From JBFGFG01 sp041627475 (GTDB lineage Bacteria > Actinomycetota > Nitriliruptoria > Nitriliruptorales > Nitriliruptoraceae), in the NCBI GenBank assembly GCA_041627475.1, contig JBFKQZ010000016.1:1-22645 (forward strand): a stretch of 22,645 bases of DNA, given 5' to 3'. Under the pieces are notes generated by a model. The model worked only from the letters and a program-made list of their open reading frames with translations, made no database searches and had not been told where the DNA came from. Positions 1 through 7,175 of the stretch are shown here, piece after piece (the stretch's first letter is position 1; each line of letters starts with the position of its first letter). The position numbers and the translations under genes were made by a program.

Positions 1-729
1 CGCACGACCGCTCGACCGGACCACCCGGCCGGCAACGCGCTGCACCTCTCGGTCCCGCTGACGGCCGGCACGGCGGCGGCTGCCGTCGCCGGTCTCGACG
101 AGCGCTTCCCGACGGGTCGGGCACGCGTGGTGGCGCCGCTGGACCCCGCAGGCGTCCCGGCGGTGACGGGACACGACCCGTCCGTCGTGCAGGTCCTGCG
201 CCGCACCGGAGCCGCGGGTCCGGGCCGCGGTGACCTGGCGATCGGCGCCCCCGCGGACGACCGGGCGTGGCACGGCCTCACGGTCCTGCACCGTCACGCC
301 GCCCCGGCGGGTGAGGACCGTGCCCGCGGCGCGGCCGACGACCGGCTGCGGTGGTGGGTCGACGGCCTGCGGCGACTCGTCGGCGAGGGGCGCGCCCGCG
401 TGCTGCGTGCGGAGCGCTTCGGGACACCGGTCGCGGCCGGGGTCCTGTACTGGGCGCCGGGTGCCGCCGTCCCCGACGGGCAGGCTGGCCTTGCCGTCGT
501 CGCGGACGTCGTGGTCCACCCGGCACACCGTCGTCTGGGCATCGCGCGAGCGATCACCGACCGCCTCGTCACCGACCACCTGGGGGACTTCCCCCGTGCC
601 TGCGTCACGGGGCTGTGGGAGCACGCGGGTGCCGCGCCGCCGCCCGCGACGCCCAGCGGGTGGGAGACGGCGGAGGAACTGGCCGTCCTGACCCGCGTCG
701 GGGACGGTCCGGACGGGGCCCGCCGCTAG
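1..729 (+). CDS. GNAT-family N-acetyltransferase, 5' end missing
   Basis: The reading frame is open from the first base to a TAG at 727-729, so the N-terminus lies outside the window; a GTG at 127 is inside the frame and is unlikely to be the true start. The C-terminal part contains VADVVVHPAHRRLGIARAI, which is motif A of the GNAT fold: a beta strand followed by the acetyl-CoA pyrophosphate-binding loop R-R-x-G-x-A. The ~120 residues before it are Ala/Gly/Arg-rich and I do not recognise them. The substrate cannot be told from sequence. The gene ends 28 bases before hom on the same strand and could be co-transcribed with it. The GNAT assignment rests mainly on motif A. Confidence 0.7.
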   Translation, partial: RTTARPDHPAGNALHLSVPLTAGTAAAAVAGLDERFPTGRARVVAPLDPAGVPAVTGHDPSVVQVLRRTGAAGPGRGDLAIGAPADDRAWHGLTVLHRHAAPAGEDRARGAADDRLRWWVDGLRRLVGEGRARVLRAERFGTPVAAGVLYWAPGAAVPDGQAGLAVVADVVVHPAHRRLGIARAITDRLVTDHLGDFPRACVTGLWEHAGAAPPPATPSGWETAEELAVLTRVGDGPDGARR

Positions 730-732
730 CCT
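727..732 (+). promoter_or_regulatory. possible -10 hexamer TAGCCT upstream of hom
   Basis: TAGCCT overlaps the stop codon of the preceding gene and lies 25 bases before the GTG of hom. It resembles the TA-N3-T hexamers in the other gene gaps of this window (4153, 8778, 12220, 13023, 15613). No good -35 box is visible 16-18 bases upstream, so read-through from the upstream gene is an equally good explanation. Confidence 0.25.
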
Positions 733-757
733 CGGCGTCCGCCGCCAGGAGTAGCAC

Positions 758-2047
758 GTGGACACCATCCGCATCGGGATGCTCGGGTGTGGCGTCGTCG
801 GACGCGGCGTCGTCGCGCTGCTGACCGACATCCGTCACGACCTCGAACAGCGCGTGGGTGCCGAGCTGCAGCTCGTGCGCGTCGCCGTGCGCGACACGTC
901 GGTCGACCGTGGTCTGCCGGACCACGTCGAGGTGACCGACGACGCCATGGCCGTCGCGACCGCCGAGGACGTCGACCTCGTCATCGAGGTCATCGGCGGC
1001 GTCGACGGGACCGGCGAGTACGTCGAGGCCGCACTACGGGCGGGGACCCCGGTCGTGACCGCCAACAAGGCCCTGGTGGCCGAGCGCGGTGCCCTGCTGC
1101 ACGCCACGGCCGACGCCAGCGGCGTCGACCTGCTGTACGAGGCCGCGGTCGGTGGCGCGATCCCGATCGTGCGGCCGATGCGGACCTCGCTCGCGGGCGA
1201 CCGCATCCGCCGCCTCGTCGGGATCCTCAACGGCACGACCAACTACATCCTGACACGGATGAGCAACGAGGGCGCCTCCTACGAGGACGTGCTCGCCCGC
1301 GCGCAGGCGCTGGGCTACGCCGAGGCCGACCCGAGCGCCGACGTCGACGGCCACGACGCCGCGGCCAAGCTCGCGATCCTCGCGGGCATCGCCTACGACA
1401 CCGTCGTGCCCGGCGGGGACGTGCCCCGTGAGGGCATCACCGGCGTGACCGCACGCGACATCAAGGTCGCCGACGACCTCGGGTACGTCGTGAAGCTGCT
1501 CGGCATCGCCACCGACGAGCACGGCGAGGTGGCCGTCCGGGTCCACCCGACGTTCCTCCCCAAGGACCACCCGCTGGCCGGCGTCGACGACGCGTTCAAC
1601 GCGGTCTACGTCGAGGCCGACGCTGCGGGCGAGCTGATGTTCCTCGGTCGCGGCGCAGGGTCGCTGCCCACCGCGTCGGCGGTCGTCGGCGACGTGGTCG
1701 AGGCCGCGATCAACCTCGTGCAGGGCACGACCGCACCGCTGATCTCGCGGCACGCGGACCGGCCGGTCCGGGCGCTCGAGACGATCGAGACGCAGTACTA
1801 CGTCCGGCTCGACGTCGAGGACGAGCCCGGTGTGCTCGCCGACGTCGCGCGGACCTTCGGGCGGCACGACGTGTCGATCGCCCAGGTCCACCAGGACGCC
1901 GTGGCCGACGGCATGGAGCTGGTCATCGTGACCCACCGCGCGCTCGAGGCGTCGCTCCAGGCGACGGTCTACGACCTCGAGACGAACACGGACGGCGTGC
2001 GCACCGTGGCGAACGTCCTGCGGGTCGAGTCGGAGGTGTCGGCATGA
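758..2047 (+). CDS. hom: homoserine dehydrogenase
   Basis: Reduces aspartate-4-semialdehyde to homoserine with NAD(P)H in the cytoplasm, the branch point towards threonine and methionine. The 429-residue product starts with a Rossmann nucleotide-binding loop (IGMLGCGVVGRG, residues 6-17). It has the TANKALVAERG segment near residue 101, the family signature GILNGTTNYILTRM near 154-167, and the catalytic block EADPSADVDGHDAAAKLA near 190-206 with the conserved Asp and Lys. A C-terminal ACT domain (from about residue 347, YYVRLDVEDEPGVLADVA) is the usual site of threonine feedback control in Gram-positive enzymes. The GTG at 758 is supported by AGGAG at 747-751, six bases upstream. The stop overlaps the thrC start by four bases (ATGA), which indicates translational coupling. 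Confidence 0.97.
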   Translation: MDTIRIGMLGCGVVGRGVVALLTDIRHDLEQRVGAELQLVRVAVRDTSVDRGLPDHVEVTDDAMAVATAEDVDLVIEVIGGVDGTGEYVEAALRAGTPVVTANKALVAERGALLHATADASGVDLLYEAAVGGAIPIVRPMRTSLAGDRIRRLVGILNGTTNYILTRMSNEGASYEDVLARAQALGYAEADPSADVDGHDAAAKLAILAGIAYDTVVPGGDVPREGITGVTARDIKVADDLGYVVKLLGIATDEHGEVAVRVHPTFLPKDHPLAGVDDAFNAVYVEADAAGELMFLGRGAGSLPTASAVVGDVVEAAINLVQGTTAPLISRHADRPVRALETIETQYYVRLDVEDEPGVLADVARTFGRHDVSIAQVHQDAVADGMELVIVTHRALEASLQATVYDLETNTDGVRTVANVLRVESEVSA

Positions 2048-3171
2048 GCGTCAGCCCGAACCCGCCCGGCCACTCCGGCACGACCGAGGCGTCGGGCGGC
2101 GGCGACCTCGCCGGCGGCCGGCACGTGTGGCGCGGGATCATCGAGGAGTACCGCGACCGCATGCCGGTCAGTGACGACACGCCGATCGTGACCCTCCGCG
2201 AGGGCGGCACGCCGCTCATCTACAGCTGCCAGCTGTCGGAGGAGACCGGCGCGCAGGTGTGGCTGAAGTACGACGGCGCCAACCCGACCGGGTCCTTCAA
2301 GGACCGCGGGATGACGATGGCGATGACCAAGGCCGTCGAGGGCGGCGCCAAGGCCGTCATCTGCGCCTCGACCGGCAACACGTCCGCGTCGGCGGCGGCG
2401 TACGCCGGGTACGCCGGCCTCGTCTGCGGTGTCATCGTCCCGGCCGGCAAGATCGCGCTCGGCAAGATGGCGCAGGCGCTGGTGCACGGCGCACGCGTGA
2501 TCCAGATCGAGGGCAACTTCGACCAGGCGCTGTCGATGTGCCGGACGCTCGACGAGAAGTTCCCCGTCGAGCTCGTGAACTCCGTCAACCCGTACCGCAT
2601 CGACGGGCAGCGCTCGGGTGCGTGGGAGATCTGCGACCAGCTGGGTCGTGCCCCGGACGTGCACTGCATGCCGGTCGGCAACGCCGGCAACATCACCGCC
2701 TACTGGCGGGGCTACAAGGAGTACAGGGCGGACGGTCTGATCGACGACCTGCCGGTCATGCGGGGCTGGCAGGCCGCCGGGGCCGCGCCGATCGTCGAGG
2801 GCGCCGCGGTCGAGTCGCCCCGGACCATCGCCACCGCGATCCGCATCGGCAACCCCGCGTCCTGGGAGTTCGCCGAGGAGGCGCGCGACGAGTCCGGTGG
2901 GTCGATCCGCAAGGTCACCGACCGCGAGATCCTCGCGGCCTACCGCCGTCTCGCCCGCGAGGGTGTCTTCTGCGAGCTCGCCAGTGCGTCGAGCGTCGCC
3001 GGGCTGCTGAAGCTCCACGAGGCCGGCGAGCTCGAGCCCGACCAGACCGTCGTGTGCGTGCTGACCGGCCACGGGCTCAAGGACCCCGACTGGGCGGTCG
3101 CCGGTGCCTCCAAGCCGCCGACGATCCCGATGGACGTCGACCGCGCCGCCGAGCTCCTGGACCTCCAGTGA
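2044..3171 (+). CDS. thrC: threonine synthase
   Basis: PLP-dependent enzyme that converts O-phosphohomoserine to threonine, the last step of the pathway. The product has 375 residues, typical for the short bacterial class. The PLP lysine is Lys86 in PTGSFKDRGMT. The phosphate-binding segment ASTGNTSASAAAYAGYAG follows, then PVGNAGNITAYWRGYKEY and the C-terminal VLTGHGLKDPDW, all strongly conserved in the family. About 30 residues before TPIVTLREGGTPL are Gly/Ser-rich and probably flexible. The ATG overlaps the hom stop (ATGA) and the TGA stop overlaps the thrB start (GTGA), so the three genes form one coupled operon in the order known from actinobacteria. Confidence 0.97.
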   Translation: MSVSPNPPGHSGTTEASGGGDLAGGRHVWRGIIEEYRDRMPVSDDTPIVTLREGGTPLIYSCQLSEETGAQVWLKYDGANPTGSFKDRGMTMAMTKAVEGGAKAVICASTGNTSASAAAYAGYAGLVCGVIVPAGKIALGKMAQALVHGARVIQIEGNFDQALSMCRTLDEKFPVELVNSVNPYRIDGQRSGAWEICDQLGRAPDVHCMPVGNAGNITAYWRGYKEYRADGLIDDLPVMRGWQAAGAAPIVEGAAVESPRTIATAIRIGNPASWEFAEEARDESGGSIRKVTDREILAAYRRLAREGVFCELASASSVAGLLKLHEAGELEPDQTVVCVLTGHGLKDPDWAVAGASKPPTIPMDVDRAAELLDLQ

Positions 3172-4160
3172 CGTCGGAGCGAGCGGCGGTCGCCGTGCCG
3201 GCGACGACGGCGAACCTCGGGCCGGGGTTCGACGCGTTCGGTGCTGCCCTCGCGCTGCGTGCGACGTTCACCGCCGTCGACCCGGCCAGCCAGGACACCC
3301 GGGTGCGCAGCACCGGCGACGGCGGGGACGACCTGCCGACCGGTGACGACAACCTCGTCTGGCGCTCGCTGGTTACCGCCTGCGAGCACTTCGGCTGGGA
3401 CGTCCCCGATGTGGGGGTCGTCGTCGACAGCCCCATCCCGCAGGCACGGGGGCTGGGCTCGTCGTCGGCCGCGATCGTCGGGGGGCTCGCGCTCGCGCGG
3501 GTCCTCGCGGGGGCCGACGCCTCGGTCGAGGTGCATGACCACGCGGTCGGCGACCGCGAGCTCGTCCGGCTCGCGACCGAGCTCGAGGGGCACCCCGACA
3601 ACGTGGCCCCGGCGGTGCTGGGCGGTCTCGTCGCCTGCGCGACGACCGACGACGGTGAGCTCGTCACACGGCTGGCCGCACCGCCGCAGGGGCGCCCCGT
3701 GCTGCTCGTCCCCGCGGGGCACTCGCTGACGGCCGAGGCACGCGGTGTGGTGCCGGCATCCCTCGACCGCGACCAGGTCGTGGCACAGACGGCCCGTGCC
3801 GGGCACGTCCTGGCCGGTCTCACCGGCGCGTGGCCCGTCGACGCCCGGCTCGCGGGCGACCGTCTCCACGAGCCCGCCCGGCTGGCGGCGCTGGGAGCGC
3901 CCACGTCCGACCTGCTCGAGCGGCTCCGGGCGACCGGCCACCACGCCTGGCTCTCCGGGGCCGGACCATCGCTCGCGGCCGTCGTGCCGCCCCGTGCGGG
4001 TGGCCTCCCGGCTGCGCTGACCGAGGCGGCCACGGCCGCCGGCTTCGAGGTCCACGTGCTCGACTGGGACCGGCAGGGCGTGCGCGCCTGCGTGCCGGAC
4101 GGGTGCGGCGTCGCCGGCTCCCCGGGCTGCGCGGACTGCCCGCTGCCGTCGCTACGCTGA
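3168..4160 (+). CDS. thrB: homoserine kinase (GHMP family) with a cysteine-rich C-terminal tail
   Basis: Phosphorylates homoserine with ATP and so feeds ThrC. The start is the GTG at 3168, which overlaps the thrC stop by four bases; the same frame is open far upstream but that part reads antisense-like Arg-rich sequence. The 330-residue product has the N-terminal PATTANLGPGFDAFG motif (about residues 11-25). It also has the GHMP ATP loop PQARGLGSSSAA at 91-102, LEGHPDNVAPAVLGG in the middle, and the C-terminal WLSGAGPSLAAV. After the normal end of the fold comes a short tail with four cysteines, C308-x4-C313-x7-C321-x2-C324. This spacing resembles a metal or disulfide site and is not something I associate with this enzyme family. 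Confidence 0.95.
   Translation: MTSERAAVAVPATTANLGPGFDAFGAALALRATFTAVDPASQDTRVRSTGDGGDDLPTGDDNLVWRSLVTACEHFGWDVPDVGVVVDSPIPQARGLGSSSAAIVGGLALARVLAGADASVEVHDHAVGDRELVRLATELEGHPDNVAPAVLGGLVACATTDDGELVTRLAAPPQGRPVLLVPAGHSLTAEARGVVPASLDRDQVVAQTARAGHVLAGLTGAWPVDARLAGDRLHEPARLAALGAPTSDLLERLRATGHHAWLSGAGPSLAAVVPPRAGGLPAALTEAATAAGFEVHVLDWDRQGVRACVPDGCGVAGSPGCADCPLPSLR
4153..4158 (+). promoter_or_regulatory. possible -10 hexamer TACGCT for rho
   Basis: TACGCT overlaps the end of thrB, and the same hexamer occurs in the gaps before rpmE and glyA. If used, transcription would start near 4165 and give a leader of about 190 bases for rho. No convincing -35 box lies 16-18 bases upstream, so the call is weak. 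Confidence 0.3.
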
Positions 4161-4356
4161 CCGACGGGTTCCCCGCATCGTCCGATGCGGCCCCCGGGCC
4201 CGGCACCACATGGTCGCCGCGCCACGCTCGAGAAGCACGGTCGGGTGTCCTCTGCGACCCCGGACGACGCACCAGGGGTGCGCGTCCGGCGCCCTGCCGT
4301 CCCGCCTCCCGGGCCTCTCCGCCTCCCAGCTCGACGCTCCCCGAAGGTGCCGCCAC
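4161..4356 (+). promoter_or_regulatory. structured leader of rho (two inverted repeats)
   Basis: This 196-base gap between thrB and rho holds two inverted repeats. The first is CCGCATCG (4173-4180) against CGATGCGG (4183-4190), a perfect 8-base match with a 2-base centre. The second spans 4260-4289: arm CCGGACGACGCACC, loop AGG, arm GGTGCGCGTCCGG, pairing over 13 positions with one bulged A at 4267. Neither is followed by a T-run, so they do not look like intrinsic terminators. rho genes are often autoregulated through their leaders, and by inference these hairpins may take part in that. The rho frame is open back to an ATG at 4210, but the peptide it would add is not Rho-like. Confidence 0.5.
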
Positions 4357-5889
4357 ATGGACCGTTCCACCCTCGAGCGCAAGTCGGTCGACGACCTGCG
4401 CGAGATCGCCAAGCAGCTCGACCTCAGCGGCGTGGGCCGCCTGAGGAAGGCTGACCTGATCGACACGATCATCGGCGAGATGGACGATGCGGGTGACGAC
4501 GAGGACGGTGACGACGCCCGCGACAGCGCGCGCGACGAGGTCATCCAGCGCCGTCGCTCGAGGACCCGCAACCGCACGAACGGCAACGGCAACGGCGGGA
4601 CCGACGACGACGGTGACCGCGAGGACGCCGACGACTCGGCGGACGACGCGGACGTCGACGGTGACGACGACAGCGACGACGACGCCGACAGCAGCAGCAA
4701 CGGCCGCTCGCGCGCCCGCTCCCGTGACCGTCGCAAGCGCAGCCGCAACCGCCCCAGCGAGCTCGACGGCCTCGAGGAGCGCGAGGGCGTGCTCGACCTC
4801 CTCCCGGAGGGCTACGGGTTCCTCCGCACGACGGCCTACGTCTCGGGCGACAAGGACGTCTACGTCTCGCAGTCCTACGTCCGCCGCTTCAACCTCCGCC
4901 GCGGTGACCTCCTCGGCGGTCCGGTGAAGTTCAACAAGGGCAACGACAAGTTCCCGGCCCTGGCCCGGCTCGAGACCTGCGAGGGCGAGGTCGTCGAGAA
5001 CGAGCACGACCCCATCCTGCGGGACCGCCCGGACTTCGTCGACCTGGACGTGGTGTTCCCCGACGAGCAGCTCGTGCTCGGCGACGGGGGCTCCCCGGTC
5101 CTGCGCGCGATCGACGTCTTCGCGCCGCTCGGACGCGGGCAGCGTGCGCTGCTGCTCACGCCGCCGGCGGCGGACGCCGGTGCGCTCGTGCGTGCCATCG
5201 GGGGGGCGCTGGCGGACGACGACGGCATCGACCTCTTCGTCGCGCTGGTCGACGCCCGTCCCGAGGAGATCACCGAGTGCGAGCGGACGCTGGACGCCGA
5301 GGTCGTCGGCTCGCCGCTGGACGCACCTGCCGAGGACCACGTCGCTGCTGCCGAGCTGGTCGTCGAGCGCGCCAAGCGACTCGCGGAGCGCGGTCGCGAC
5401 GTGGTCGTCCTGTTCGACTCGCTGTCCCAGCTCGGCCGGGCCTACAACCTGGCCGGCTCGTCGTCCGGTCGCTCGCTGCCCGGCGGTCTGGACACCGGTG
5501 CGATCGCACCGCTGAAGCAGCTGTTCGGCAGCGCACGCAACATCGACGGCGAGGGCTCGCTGACGCTGCTGGCGCTGACCGGGCTGGACCCGGAGTCCGA
5601 GACGGACCGCACCATCCTCGACCACCTGCGTGGTGCCGGCAACGCGGAGCTCCACTTCGCGCCGTCGCTCGGCGCCGACGGGGAGCTGCCGGCGCTCGAC
5701 GTCGCCCGCTCGGGCACGCGGCGCAACGAGGCGCTCGTGGGGGACGAGGCTGCACGTGCGGCCGGTGAGGCGCGCAGCCTCCTCGCCCAGCTCGACCCCG
5801 GCGCCGCCTGGGCGCTGCTGGCGGCCGAGCTGGCCGACGACGGGACCGTCGAGGACGTCCTGGCCGCCGCGCGCGACGCGGCCGGGTGA
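4357..5889 (+). CDS. rho: Rho-type termination factor with a degenerate ATPase site
   Basis: The position (after thrB) and domains identify Rho. Residues ~3-40 form a Rho N-terminal SAP-like domain. Residues ~41-140 are a charged, probably disordered insert with Asp-rich and Arg-rich blocks, as in many actinobacterial Rho proteins. Residues ~142-205 are the cold-shock-type RNA-binding domain with GYGFLR (152-157) and DVYVS...RRFNLR. From ~245 follows the RecA-like ATPase core with GRGQR (259-263), VLFDS (Walker B, Asp354), SGRSLPGGLD (Q-loop) and ARSGTR (450-455, arginine-finger segment). Where Rho has the P-loop PPKAGKT, this protein reads PPAADAG (269-275), so the Lys and Thr are absent. 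The catalytic Glu of DERPEE is Ala300, and the R-loop Lys is Glu415. Flanking sequence stays in frame and conserved. The start at 4357 has GAAGG at 4343-4347. At 510 residues it is within the Rho size range. ATP-driven translocation is doubtful. Confidence 0.88.
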   Translation: MDRSTLERKSVDDLREIAKQLDLSGVGRLRKADLIDTIIGEMDDAGDDEDGDDARDSARDEVIQRRRSRTRNRTNGNGNGGTDDDGDREDADDSADDADVDGDDDSDDDADSSSNGRSRARSRDRRKRSRNRPSELDGLEEREGVLDLLPEGYGFLRTTAYVSGDKDVYVSQSYVRRFNLRRGDLLGGPVKFNKGNDKFPALARLETCEGEVVENEHDPILRDRPDFVDLDVVFPDEQLVLGDGGSPVLRAIDVFAPLGRGQRALLLTPPAADAGALVRAIGGALADDDGIDLFVALVDARPEEITECERTLDAEVVGSPLDAPAEDHVAAAELVVERAKRLAERGRDVVVLFDSLSQLGRAYNLAGSSSGRSLPGGLDTGAIAPLKQLFGSARNIDGEGSLTLLALTGLDPESETDRTILDHLRGAGNAELHFAPSLGADGELPALDVARSGTRRNEALVGDEAARAAGEARSLLAQLDPGAAWALLAAELADDGTVEDVLAAARDAAG

Positions 5890-5890
5890 G

Positions 5891-6613
5891 TCAGTCGCTC
5901 GTGGCGGTGGCCTCGTCCGCGGCAGCCGCGGCGGCGCGGGCGGCCTCCGGCCCCAGGCCGGCGGCTCGCCCCTCGGCGACGAACGCCCGGATCTCCTCGA
6001 CCGACGGCACCGCGAGCTGCACGGCCTCGCAGTAGGCGCGGGCGCCGGCGAGCGAGCGGAAGTCTGCCCGGACCTCCGTGGTGCGGCCGTCGACCGGGTT
6101 GCGCACCGTGAGGGTCGTGTCCATGCCGCTCGCGGCCTGGCTGACGGTCGTGCCGTGGTTGGGCAGGCCGACGGTGGCGGCCACGAGGCCGCTGGGGGTG
6201 CATGCGGCGACCTCGCGCACGACCTGGTCGTCACGCAGGTCGACGCGGAGGTTCTGCTGGCGGTCCACGCGGGCGCGGTAGGCGCCGGACCCGAAGGTCT
6301 CGATCACCACGTCGAAGCTCTCGGTCGGCGTGCTGATGACCACGGCGCCGAGCACCCGGCCGTCCTGGTCGAACGACAGCCGGACCACGACGTCCTCGGG
6401 GACGTCGAGCGCAGCGTCGCCGTCGAGCTCCGCCTCGATGGTGACCAGCCGGCTGCCGAGCTGGACCTCGTACACCCCTGCTGGCAGGGGGGCGGAGGCA
6501 GAGGCGCCGCGGGGCGGGACGAGCATCGCCAGCCCGACGATCACGAGGAACGTCAAGAGGACCGACGACGCGTGGATGCGTGTCGGGCCGCTGGGAGCTG
6601 GTGTCGGGTGCAT
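5891..6613 (-). CDS. secreted protein of unknown function
   Basis: I do not recognise this 240-residue product. It begins with a Sec-type signal: Arg12, a hydrophobic stretch at about 17-33 (VLLTFLVIVGLAMLV) and a likely cleavage site after ASA near residue 39. The mature part has beta-strand-like sequence (GVYEVQLGSRLVTIEAELDG, VVVRLSFDQDGRVLGAVVI), two cysteines far apart that could form a disulfide, and an Ala/Glu-rich helical C-terminus. The ATG at 6613 is chosen because the signal peptide follows at once; the frame is open upstream but reads as low-complexity sequence. The gene is convergent with rho and the stops are separated by one base, leaving no room for an intrinsic terminator. 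It lies 73 bases downstream of the GNAT gene on the same strand and may share its transcript. Confidence 0.72.
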   Translation of the reverse strand: MHPTPAPSGPTRIHASSVLLTFLVIVGLAMLVPPRGASASAPLPAGVYEVQLGSRLVTIEAELDGDAALDVPEDVVVRLSFDQDGRVLGAVVISTPTESFDVVIETFGSGAYRARVDRQQNLRVDLRDDQVVREVAACTPSGLVAATVGLPNHGTTVSQAASGMDTTLTVRNPVDGRTTEVRADFRSLAGARAYCEAVQLAVPSVEEIRAFVAEGRAAGLGPEAARAAAAAADEATATSD

Positions 6614-6686
6614 GTGTCCATCAAGGTCTATGAACACCCTGTCATCGGCTCGTTCCGCCCCGGTCTTGAGGCAGGCCGACGACGCG

Positions 6687-7175
6687 TCAGAGCTCCTTCT
6701 GCAGCATCGCCACCCGTTGCTCGTCGCCGTAGGGGCGGAGCTCGGCGACCCGGCTGAAGCCGCGGCGCTCGTGGAAGGCGAGCGAGCGGGGATTCGGTGG
6801 CGCGGTGTTGACCTCCGCACAGACCGCCGTGGCCCCCGCGCTCCTGCCGAGCTCCTCCCAGCGGTCGTAGAGCTCGTCGGCGAGCCCGGTGCCCCGGACC
6901 GTCGGTGCCAGGGCGATCCGGTCCACGTACGCGAACCGTGCGTGCCGCTCCGCGAACCAGCGGTAGTTGGGGCTGGCGTAGTCGTGCCCGGCCAGCAGTC
7001 CCACGAAGTGGGCCACGACCTCGTCGCCGTCGACGGCGACCCACCATGCGTCCGCGTGCGCCAGGAACAGCGACACGCGGTCGTCGTCGAGCGGCCCGAC
7101 GGCCGGGACGTTCGCGGCGTTCAGCGTGCGGACCGCGGGCAGGTCCGTCGGCTGGACGCCGCGAACGACGATCAC
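6687..7175 (-). CDS. GNAT-family N-acetyltransferase
   Basis: Predicted acetyl-CoA-dependent acetyltransferase of 162 residues, the usual size for a single GNAT domain. The acetyl-CoA loop is visible in YVDRIALAPTVRGTGLADEL (R-G-T-G-L-A at 94-99). Motif B follows as NPRSLAFHERRGFSRVAEL (128-146). The combination of EVNTAPPNPRSLAFHERRGF with a long first half resembles the predicted acetyltransferases grouped as COG3818; I infer this from memory of the pattern. The GTG start at 7175 overlaps the TGA of the TerC gene by four bases (GTGA), which settles the start and implies coupled translation. The substrate is unknown. Confidence 0.88.
   Translation of the reverse strand: MIVVRGVQPTDLPAVRTLNAANVPAVGPLDDDRVSLFLAHADAWWVAVDGDEVVAHFVGLLAGHDYASPNYRWFAERHARFAYVDRIALAPTVRGTGLADELYDRWEELGRSAGATAVCAEVNTAPPNPRSLAFHERRGFSRVAELRPYGDEQRVAMLQKEL

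Noticed and set aside
1034..3072. Two long minus-strand frames opposite hom and thrC
   Set aside because: Composition is that of an antisense shadow (HDRRG-type repeats); hom and thrC are certain on the plus strand.
4210..4356. Longer Rho starting at the ATG at 4210
   Set aside because: The extra 49 residues are Arg/Ser/Pro-rich without family character, contain the leader hairpin, and the ATG at 4357 has its own ribosome-binding site.
5140..5190. Frameshift as the cause of the missing Rho P-loop
   Set aside because: Conserved GRGQR before and VDARPEE after are in the same frame, and the other two frames of this stretch do not encode a GKT loop.
3820..6234. 804-codon open frame on the minus strand across thrB and rho
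   Set aside because: Antisense to well identified genes, with low-complexity Arg/Ala/Val-rich sequence; a by-product of extreme GC at third positions.
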